64,000 bases of DNA from Roridomyces roridus. Taxonomy: Eukaryota > Basidiomycota > Agaricomycetes > Agaricales > Mycenaceae. Every line of letters begins with the position of its first letter. Position 1 is the first letter of the stretch. Positions 46,990 through 55,675 of the stretch are shown piece by piece. A model generated the notes under the pieces. It was not told the DNA's origin. It did not search any database and saw only the letters and a list, made by a program, of their open reading frames with translations. The stretch spans positions 51,518-115,517 of the forward strand of contig JARKIF010000105.1 in assembly GCA_029378245.1 (NCBI GenBank), given 5' to 3'. Made by a program: the position numbers and the translations under genes.

Positions 46990-47697
46990 CGCGCAGCTGA
47001 AGAACGAAGGAGAGGGCAGAGGGCAGAGGGCAAGAGCAAGAGAAAAGGACGCTACGAGCGAAATTAAATAGACGCGGCCTCGGAATTAGGTGCCGCTGCC
47101 ACTCGCGATCGGGAGTGTCTCAGTAAGACAAAGTCACAATACCTCTTCACAATAAGCTGCAAAAGGCTGTAAATCCGAAGCCGACGTCCAGGCACCCGTC
47201 GGCCGCGTGGGTCCACAATGCTCCGTTCCATTCCAGCTGGCCGTAATAATTGTGAAAAAATTGTCGCGTACGTCGCGGACTCTGGGAACGCGACGCTGAC
47301 TTAGCACCGAGCTTTCCCAAGTATGATCCGTCGTACGTTTGCCCGTGCTTTTCGCGCACATTCAGGCAAGTAGTTGACGAGGCGGCGGCGGCGGCGTGAT
47401 AACTTGGACCCAACTTTAAAAGCTTATTAGAGACTGACTGTTCGGTACAACACAGATGTATTTTTCCTTTGCACAAGGGTAAGTACAACGACCAAGAAAA
47501 CAATGAGTGCGGGTAACATAGGGTCATGTCCAAGTAAAAACGAACGGCGGGCGGGCGGGCGGGTGGGCGGAGGGGGGCGGGTGGATCGTCTAGTTTTCTC
47601 TCTCTTTGTGATCGCCAGATGACGGGGACCGGAACCAAATCTCTGAACGACGGGTGAGTGTTTGTTTGTTTGAAACAAAGGCAGCCCTGGCACGTAC
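46990..47697. other. Intergenic region
   Basis: 708 bp without a supported gene. A GGGC-rich run lies at about 47,547-47,580 and a GGCGGC run near 47,382-47,396. Confidence 0.5.
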
Positions 47698-48553
47698 CTA
47701 ATCGTGCCGCTTCCAGTCCGGCGATGAGTGTTCACCGTCGTCCCTCTTCCAGTCTGGCGACGAGTGTTCACCGTCATCCCTCTTCCAGTCTGGCGACGAG
47801 TGTTCACCATCGTCCCGCTTCCAATCGGGCGATGAGTGGGCACCGCTGTCCCTCTTCCAGTCTGGCGAGGAGTGGTCACCGTCATCCCTCTTCCATTCCA
47901 CCTGCTCGCGTAGAAGTAAGTATGGTATATTAGGTGGTGTCTCTACTACGCTACGCACATGGTCGGTTCGCCCCTCAACACGAGCCTCCTGTGAACCAGC
48001 CAATGGTCACTCACGACGTTTTAGCAGTGGGTTCTAGAGTCTAACGCACAAGCTCGTCCCGTTTCCAGTCAGGGCTCTCGCCCTCTGCCCGTTTCCAGTC
48101 AGGACTCTCTCCCTCTGCCCGTTTCCAGTCGGGACTCTCTCCCTCGGCCCGTTTCCATGTAGGAGCGCCCCGCTGTGATGTCGCGTCAGAGGACAATTCT
48201 TAGCAGGGAAGCCATAAACACGACTGACCTCGACCTCGTCGCGCTTCCAGTCGGGAGCCTTTCTCCCCTCGGGCGTACCACGCTAAAAAGCAAGTAACGA
48301 TCAGCACACATCTCCGGGGACTACGCATCCAGCCAAACGCACCACAATCTTGAACCGCTTCAACTCGGGGGCGCTGCGCGCATCGGGGACCTCCCTCCAG
48401 GTGGGTGCGCCTCTCTCCTAGCGATTACAAACAATTTAGTCTGTCATATTCCCAAGCACCGGACAACGACGGATAACGAACCTCGGCGACACCCTGGGCG
48501 ACGACGCTGACCGCAGCAGCAAACACAACTAGCAGGGCTTGGACGACACGCAT
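47698..48553 (-). CDS. Secreted repeat protein, candidate Kex2-processed multi-peptide precursor
   Basis: 185 residues (computed) in six phase-0 exons: 48553-48482, 48417-48343, 48282-48229, 48172-48050, 47988-47959 and 47901-47698. Exon 1 is a signal peptide (MRVVQALLVVFAAAVSVVAQ). The rest is a ladder of short peptides, nearly all ending in Trp-Lys-Arg: GAPTW, APDWKR, GAPTWKR, three copies of AEGESPDWKR, EWKR, and five copies of D(D/S)G(D/A/E)HSSPDWKR. Twelve KR sites follow Pro-Asp-Trp or similar. KR is the Kex2 cleavage signal, so the protein could release acidic 8-10-residue peptides ending in SPDW. This is the plan of fungal Kex2-processed repeat proteins, pheromone precursors and dikaritin RiPP precursors; no UstY-type enzyme is in the window. 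Cell-wall repeat protein is the alternative. Confidence 0.85.
47707..47886 (-). repeat. Five 36-bp tandem repeats in the peptide-precursor gene
   Basis: Five in-frame units of 12 codons, each ending in HSSPDWKR. The last three encode identical peptides while using different synonymous codons (GAC/GAT, AAG AGG/AAG CGG). Confidence 0.95.
48059..48148 (-). repeat. Three 30-bp tandem repeats in the peptide-precursor gene
   Basis: Three in-frame units of ten codons encoding AEGESPDWKR in exon 4, differing only at synonymous positions. Confidence 0.95.
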
Positions 48554-49608
48554 TTTTTTGCAAAGCGTGGATGGTTGGAGGAGGGAAGCGAAGTGAGGGA
48601 ACGGATGAAGGGAGGGATGGGGACAACAATCAAACGATTTGACGTGGACCTCCTGAAATAAATACCCACCAGGGATGCGGATGCATGATCAGGTACAGGC
48701 AAAGAAATTGCCGACATGTACCTTAAATGGCCAAGCGAATCGGAATAACGACCCGTGTCGTCGCAAGGGCCCTTTCCGTGCTATGTATAACGAAACGATC
48801 AGAGACAGACACGCACCTCCTGCTACTTGTTCCGCGCCTGTGAGACTTGCCCATGGCTAACTCAGTTGCAGACACCAGACACAGTCCCTGAATATCTTGA
48901 TCTCTGGCACAGCAGCAGAAAAGAATTACCCCATGCAGTGACATTACACACGGTACGCTGACAATCCGGCTTGATCTGGCCGCAGTGGACCCAATTTTGA
49001 ATTGATTCGTGTCGCCATGGAAAGAAACCATTTGTCGGCTGCCTTGGCCAGGTACTCTCGGCGACGTTTTCATTTAGCAGGTATAATGCAAGTCAAGTCA
49101 AGTCCAAGACAGGCCAAGAGCCAAGGAACAAGTGCAGGGGTCTCATTTTCCCAGACGAAATACCACGTCACTTTCCGGTGAGACGGGGGCAGGCACGGAG
49201 TGGACCGAGACAGACGGCACAATATCCGCCGCGGCAAAGGTGCGGGCAGAGGCGGATACACATGTGGAGCAAATGCATCATCGAGGGGTGCGAGGACCGG
49301 GATCCTAAAAAGCCTAACCCCACACCGAGACAGTCATCGGACCTTGAACGATGACGAGGATCGAGGACCGAGGGACCTCGACGGACCTGAGAATCAGATC
49401 TCTCATGAGATGAATGACCGAGCGTGGGGCTGCGTGGGTTGTGGGCACGGAACGGCGGTCGGAAATCTACCTCCGGAGGAGGACATTTTGTGTCACAACA
49501 AGCGCTGGGGAAGGAAAGGAAGAGAACGCCGACGAAGCACGATAACCAATAGCAGATATTTGTGAAGCGGATATACATCATCGTAGATCGCGAGGTATAA
49601 TCGGAGGA
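48554..49608. other. Intergenic region upstream of the repeat-peptide gene
   Basis: About 1 kb. A TATTTATTT run on the minus strand near 48,657-48,665, about 105 bp before the ATG at 48553, could act as TATA box. Open frames here look like chance. Confidence 0.45.
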
Positions 49609-50502
49609 TTAGCCACTCTTTCCCGACGCGCTCTTGACGGAGGCCTTGTGGGCAACGTGTAGAGATTCGGCAAGGTCCTTTCCAAGTTGCGCCACAACGA
49701 GGGCGGGGAAGACGAGCCACAGCCTGATTTCTTAGTGAAATGCACGAAGGGAAGGAGGAGGAGACTCACCCATTCGGAATGATCCAATACTTGATAAGCA
49801 TATCCCATGAATTGTGTCCAATGGCGCAGTAGTTGCAATAGTCCTCCTGCAGCCAGTAGAGTAAGGTCTTGGAGAAGGTCATGGCGGCGGCGACAAATCC
49901 GATGAGCGGCGCCGGCGGCCACTCAGAGACGTGGGCCGTGTACACGTACAGGACGTTAAGGAGGGTCTCGATGACGTTCATAAAGGCGAAAACATGTCAG
50001 CTCATACGAAAGACATGGGCACGCCGCGTACATTGCGCGTTGGTGAAGCCATCGCCGCGCTCAAGGGACGGAATGCCGTATACCTGGCGCTGTCAGGTAG
50101 AGACAGCGAGAAAGTCAGGGCTAACGCACGAGGTCAACCTGTGTGCGACGCGTTAGTACTCGTTAGACGGTGCGCCAAGAGGATGCACATTCTGGTAGAT
50201 GGTGTATGCGGGGGCCCAAATCCAGTGAAGGTCCCCGCCCTACAGACAGGCCGCTTGATCAGGGTCGGCGGAGACGGGTGTCTGGCACACACAACATACC
50301 TCCATGGACCGCGGTCTGGCGTCTCAGTCAGTCCAGTCGTCGCGTGCCAAAGGCTGGCGGCGCGTACCTCATAAAACAGTACCCGACATCCCACAGAATG
50401 ACCTAGATTGGGTTCAGAAAAAGGCAGGGCTCGAGTTCGAGGCCGTACAGGCGTGGTGAGGATGAACCAGAGGGAAATCCAGGTATGGGTCTTGACGGTC
50501 AT
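49609..50502 (-). pseudogene. EXPERA-like membrane protein, copy 1 (splice acceptor lost)
   Basis: Exons 50502-50449, 50402-50368, 50315-50300 (16 nt), 50239-50189, 50138-50130 (9 nt), 50083-50032, about 49985-49770 and 49723-49609. The assembled protein parallels copy 2: TWISLWFILTTPV, GGDLHWIWAPAY, YGIPSLERGDGFTNAQ, LLYWLQEDYCNYC, KYWIIPNG. The acceptor before the exon starting FMNVIETLLN is TTTTCG instead of TTTTCTAG: two bases are gone, and no other AG keeps the frame. All else looks intact, so the copy is either freshly dead or mis-spliced. Confidence 0.65.
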
Positions 50503-50954
50503 TGGAGAGAAGTCGTTCGACACTATCGGCCTCGCGGTGCCAGTCACATCGCTTGTACCGCCATTGTAACGGCGCGGGCAGGCGCGGGTGGACGCGCGGG
50601 GATAATTACGCCAAATCTCTTGCGTAGCCGCCTCCAGCCGACACGTGAAGTGCGGAGGTTGTGGGTGTCAATTAAGTGATGATATATACATCTAGTTTGA
50701 CACACCTTGCGCTCTTCTCGAGGTCGTCGCGTCAGTGGCGAGGAGCGCTCTTGGGTTGTTCTCCTTCAATCTGTGCGAGGTAAGCAGCCTAGTATTGAGA
50801 AATTGATAGGTGGGAGACGTGGAGAAGGGCGATGAAAGAATGCTGCATCCTTAACAAACACTAGAAAGCAAAGAACGTCGACAAAGCACGAAAACCAATA
50901 GCACATTTGTCAAGCGGATATACATCATGTTAGATCGCGAGGTAAATCGGAGGA

Positions 50955-51834
50955 CTAGCCACTCTTTCCCGACGCGCTCTTGATGGAGGCCTTGTGCGCA
51001 AAGTTCAGAGACTCGGCAAGGTCCTTTCCAAGTTGCATCACAATAAGGGTGGGGAAAACGAGCCACAGCCTGACTTTCATTAGCAAAATTCGCGCAGGAG
51101 CCAGAGACTCACCCGTTCGGAATGATCCAGTACTTGATGACCACACCCCATGAATTGTGCCCAACGGCGCAGTAGTTGCAATAGTACTCCTGCAGCCAGT
51201 AGAGCACGGTCTTGGAGAGGGTCATGGCGGCGGCCACGAATCCGATGAGCGGCGCCGGCGGCCACTCGGTGACGTGGACGGTGTATACATACAGGACGTT
51301 GAGGAGGGTCTCCACGACGTTCATGAAGGCTAGAAAACATGTCAGCTCACACGAAAGACATGGGCACGTCGCGTACATTGCGCGTTGGTGAAGCCATCGC
51401 CGCGCTCAAGGGACGGAATGCCGTAGACCTGGCCGCTGTCAGCTGGTGATACCTAGAAAGTGAAGGGAGGCCTACGAGGTCAACCTGCGACGCGTCAGTA
51501 CTCGTTGCAGGATGAGGCAAGGGGACGTACATTCTGGTAGATGCTGTATGGTGCCCAAATCCAGTGAAGGTCCCCGCCCTACAGACAGCACGTTCAGGGT
51601 CAGTCAAGACGGGTGGCTGACGCGACGTCACCTCCATGGACCGCGGTCTATCGTCCCCGTCAGTCCAGTCGTCGCGTGCGAAGGGTTGGCAGCGCGTACC
51701 TCATAAAGCAGTACCCGACATCCCACAAAATGACCTAGATTGCGCTCAGAAAAAGGCAGGGCTTGAATTCGTGGCCGTACGGGCGTGGTGAGGATGAACC
51801 AGAGGGAGATCCAGGTATGGGTCTTGACGGCCAT
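50955..51834 (-). CDS. Four-helix membrane protein, EXPERA/emopamil-binding-like, copy 2
   Basis: 182 residues (computed) in eight exons: 51834-51781, 51734-51700 (35 nt), 51647-51632 (16 nt), about 51571-51521, 51484-51476 (9 nt), about 51426-51375, 51329-51113 and 51069-50955. The sequence reads TWISLWFILTTPVILWDVGYCFMRPR, then GGDLHWIWAPY, a VDLVYG joint and GDGFTNAQ. Hydrophobic helices are LLNVLYVYTVHV, APLIGFVAAAMTLSKTVLYW and GLWLVFPTLIV. I know the family as a conserved fungal integral-membrane protein; assignment to the EXPERA/emopamil-binding class is tentative. Two micro-exons are needed to read the conserved parts and are the same in copy 1. Confidence 0.75.
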
Positions 51835-52619
51835 TGGAGAGAGAAATGGGTCGACAGCACCGGTGGGATTGCGGCCATGTGGGACGCCATCATCACACGA
51901 TGCCACAGTCACCTGGTTTGTGCCGCCATCACCTACTTGAACGTCTCTGCAGCTGGAACTCGACTCTGGGGAAATACTCACATCTGCTACGAATTTTGCG
52001 TTCTTTTCGAGGTCTTCGCGTCGGTGGCCTTTGTCGAGGAGCGCTCTTGGGCTGTTCTGCCTCGATTTGTCCCGAGGTAGGCAGCCGAAAGTATTGGGAA
52101 ACTCATAGTGAGTGGTGGACGGGAGGAAGGGCGATGAAAGACTGCTGCATCCCTTTGTCCTCTTACACTAATGCGCACCTTCAATGCGAGGCACGACAAC
52201 GTGGCCACAACGGTCTTTCAGGCTCAAAGCGTGGCCGAGGTGCTCCGCTCGAACTTTTCATCTTGAAGCCATCCTTGGTACGACTGGAATGTTTCTCTCG
52301 GCGATCTCCTTGTTCAACTGAGATATCACAAACCGTCAAAATCGTCAAGGCTACAGCGTCATCCAAACCATCTGTCTCTGTTCAACTTGTTCCTGCTGCT
52401 TCCACGCTTCTGGGACGCATCAAATGCCCCTGGTTCACCATCTTTGCGGCAGTTGTGTGCCGAAAATGTTCCTCACCTCAACTGTAGACAATGCAGAACA
52501 TTCAAACGACCAGAAGATCTCACAGACGTGGAATATCAACTGGCTATCATCATCTGCCGTCCGGTGGCGGTGATTTTCCAGTCCGTCTGGCAACGACCCA
52601 TAATAGATTAGGTCGCACA
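51835..52619. other. Intergenic region
   Basis: 785 bp upstream of the membrane-protein pair. No gene, repeat or RNA recognised. Confidence 0.5.
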
Positions 52620-53662
52620 TTACTCGTCCATAAACGCCGCCAGCTTTATTTTGACTCTGCTCGCCAGAAATAATTTTTCAGTGTCTACTTTACAGCCACC
52701 ACCGGTGACTGCCGTTCGGTCTCCGCTTTTACGTTGACAGCCGTGGCTGCGGTCTAGCTCTCTTTCCATTCCTCCAAATCCCGCCGGCCATATATCCTCC
52801 CACCGGAGAGATCGTGTAGTCAACATCAACACCCGAAATCTTGGACCATCCTGCCTCTTGGAGATTTCCGAATACAGAAACGCTGCGACGCCAATCTCCG
52901 GACTGTGCCAATTTTCCAGCCATAAGTACAAATATGAACGGGCAATTATCAAAGCAGATACAGAGCATGCAACAAAACAAACTGTCAGTCCTCAGCCCGG
53001 AATCAACATCTGAACAAGGCAGCGCCTCGGCGTCGGAGCCAAAGCTGCTGCGACGGAGAGCTCCCGACTGCAAGCGTCTTGTTTAAATCCTGTGTTTTTG
53101 CTTCCGCGTTTAACTGCCGAACGAATGTCAAAAACCTAGTACACCGGAGCGCCCCGAGGGTCGTGTATGTAAGTTACCCACCTGAATTCTATCAGCGAGG
53201 TTCCTTGTTCTGATGGTGCACCTCCAGATGGCGAGCGAGTGCCCCGTGAGGAGCCCGTATAGCCCGAGACACCAGCAGATGCATGTTGGGACCCGCATGG
53301 TCAAGGTTTTAATCCGAAGTTTGCGGGCCTCGTCGTCGAGCCTACAAGCCGCATTCAGTCAACCATGGGCCAGAAAGCGGGCAGGGCGGGGTCTACGCAC
53401 GCTAAAAACTGCTCGCATATCCCGGCATCTCGACAGTCCAGCAGGTGTGTGTCGGTCATCTCCACATAAATCCGGCTGGCGTGTTCTATTTCTCGGTTTA
53501 AAATGGCGATCAACCGCGTAGGCGAGGCAATAATAGCGACGAAGACAAGGACTCCAAAAATAGAGGTGATGAGTGTAGTTGGATTGGGGATGAGGTCGAG
53601 GAAGAGCTCGATCCAGGGAGACGAATCCTCGTCCATTTGAAAATCAATGTCGGTTGGAGGCA
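52620..53662 (-). CDS. Hypothetical membrane protein (gene model uncertain)
   Basis: A convincing exon starts at the ATG at 53662: acidic N-terminus (MPPTDIDFQMDEDSSPW), then a transmembrane segment (NPTTLITSIFGVLVFVAIIA) and ILNREIEHASRIYVEM. A canonical GCG|TGCGTA..TTGTAG intron joins it to LDDEARKLRIKTLTMRV, followed by a second hydrophobic stretch (PTCICWCLGLYGLL) and WRCTIRTRNLADRIQ. The third hydrophobic exon and the last open stretch (52,952-52,620, SPEIGVAAFLYSEIS) are plausible but I could not fix their joints. Another ORF upstream (53,866) does not splice in frame. Unknown function. Confidence 0.5.
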
Positions 53663-54029
53663 TCTGAAGGTGCTGGAGGAGGTAGAGGGGGGCGATTCCC
53701 CGGGAGATGTCTTTATACACTTACCCAGGCTGCTCGCAAACAAATAACACGGATGTCCCGGCATGACATACGAAAAGACCCACTGGAAGGCTTGCATTGA
53801 TCGGGGAAGTGGACATGCGAAAAAATTCTTACTGGAGTCTCCAAGAGTTATCTCTTCACAGTGCATGGCAAGTTTTCAAGCTGGTAGCTTTGATCCAAAA
53901 TTGCTTCAAAAATAGAGCACGCAGAGAGGCTTATTCTTAAAAGGTGGCCGTGTGGGCTTGCTTGATACCCGATCTCGGCGGAGACACTGCCTCGAAGGGA
54001 TTCCCTTCTCGGATTGTAAGCTGTAGGTG

Positions 54030-55130
54030 CTGTAAACCGGGTTTCCAGAGCGGGGCCGAGTTGCCCGCTTGCCAGATCACGATGCCCCTATCTGAGAATC
54101 ACTGATACCACCATTTCAATCAGAGACAAACAGCCGCGCTCTTTGACAGCAACGTGCCGCCCGAACTTGAGCGCGAGATATTCGAAACAGCCGCGCTGCT
54201 GTATCCCGAAATGATCTTCAATATGCTCCTTACAGCTCGCAGGGTCCACGCCTGGTCAGTTTATGAGTACTTCTGGCCCGGGACGGAAACTTGGCACGCT
54301 CACTCAAATCTCAGGATCGAGCCAATGTTATACCAAACCATCACTTTTGGGGATGACACATGGGACCCAGACATAACCCCGGCTTGGGAAGGTCTACTCG
54401 TCGCTATCAAATCCAAGCCTTCTGCCTTCTTACGGAAACACGTCCGGCATATGATGGTCAATATGTACGACACTCGTCCCACAACGGCGTCCTTCATCTC
54501 GTCAGAACTTCCCGAAATCCTATCTTCATGCAATCAAGTTCACTCCCTTATACTCTTCAACTCATCTCCATCCATCATCCCCGCTCTCGAATCCGCACCC
54601 AACCTCCGGAGACTCGCCGTCTTCCTGAGCGAACTTTTTGGCTCTGACATTCCTCCACTGCACCTCGAGCATCCCTTATTCGCCTCTTTGACCCATCTCG
54701 AGGTTTTTGACCCCAGATTCGAGGAGAGCGTCCCATGGCCATGGGCTGATTTCGGGCTCTTACCCGAACTCACCCACCTCTTGATTTTCCAACTTGATTC
54801 CAGCGGCAGCATCCCCCTTCTGCTGCTCGACAGCTGCAGAAAACTCCAAGTGCTCGTCGACCTGTATCGCAGACTCCCACTCCCAGATGTACTCGTCGAA
54901 GATCCGCGGTTCGTGCTGATGGTCATGTCCGACTCGGAGTACGAGGCCGACTGGCGCGCGGGCACGCGTGGGGGCCGGGATTTATGGGACCGCGCAGCTG
55001 GATTTGTTGCCAAAAGGAGACGTGGAGAGATCACGCCTGGTTCGTCTTCCCTTTTCCATCTGGCTGGCAGAGCTGACGTTCTGCAGCATCCCGCTGTTGG
55101 ATTGAACCTGGTGATGGAGTGTAGGAGAGA
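54030..55130 (+). repeat. Inverted segmental copy of 34,960-36,030
   Basis: The plus strand here matches the minus strand across the F-box-like copy B gene, including about 120 bp upstream (GCCCGCTTGCCAGATCA..., AAACAGCCG...). Exon 2 and exon 3 lengths are identical (725 and 38 nt). The copies lie about 18 kb apart in opposite orientation. Confidence 0.85.
54154..55124 (+). CDS. F-box-like leucine-rich protein, copy D (start codon deleted)
   Basis: Exons up to 54254, 54315-55039 and 55087-55124. The frame is intact: PPELEREIFETAALLYPEMI, LPELTHLLIFQ, WDRAAGFVAKRRRGEITPG, then the short exon SRCWIEPGDGV. The region that holds the ATG in copy B (CAGCAACTGCC-ATG-AAGTTGCC) is shortened here to CAGCAACGTGCC, so the ATG is gone and the first codon in frame at 54154 is GTG. 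The next ATG would lose the F-box-like helix. It could be translated from a near-cognate codon or be a very young pseudogene. Confidence 0.7.
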
Positions 55131-55675
55131 TTTGAATATACGGAAGGAACGACAGGTGAATTTGTTTGTGGAAGCAAAAAAAACACAAAGCAGTTGGACT
55201 CACTCACTGAACAAATCGGAACAACTTACCATTCCCTTTCTGTTCTCGACCGTCATCACCGTGAACTCCTCCCGCCTTCTGTAGCCGTCTTTCCCCGTCC
55301 GAACCTCAGAAACCGCATCATGACGTCAGAGGGCAAAAAAGCAGCGACTCCACTGGCACACGACTCCACCATCACATCTGTTCACATCAGCATGGTGTTT
55401 CTTCCGCGGCCTTGGCAATATTCAGGAAGGTCTCTGGGCTGCGCCATACCTCGCCAGGGTATGCCTTACTATGCTGGCTCAGGCGAGACTCCTGCCTATC
55501 GCGTCCAACTTGAACAGAATCCAACGTCGCACAAAGCGGGCGGGTAAGAGTGACGGCCTGCGCGGGTAGGAGGTGCAACGAATTGCCTGTTTCAATTTGA
55601 TGGTCAGGCAGAACGCTTTACATAAAACGCAACGCTGTCCGGTTTATTCACCCGCCCTCCCTCTTCTTCTCTGCC
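55125..55675. other. Intergenic region and MFS promoter
   Basis: 551 bp. ACATAAAACG at about 55,620, some 55 bp before the ATG at 55676, is a weak TATA candidate. Nothing else seen. Confidence 0.45.

Noticed and set aside
47549..47580. GGGCG-rich run as a telomere-like or G-quadruplex element
   Set aside because: Too short and irregular; no telomeric TTAGGG repeats are present.
47698..48553. Mating pheromone precursor of the basidiomycete CaaX type
   Set aside because: It has a secretory signal peptide and no C-terminal CaaX motif, unlike basidiomycete lipopeptide pheromones.
49200..49565. 121-codon open frame on the plus strand
   Set aside because: Charged, low-complexity composition, no domain, no splice support and no promoter; probably chance in GC-rich DNA.
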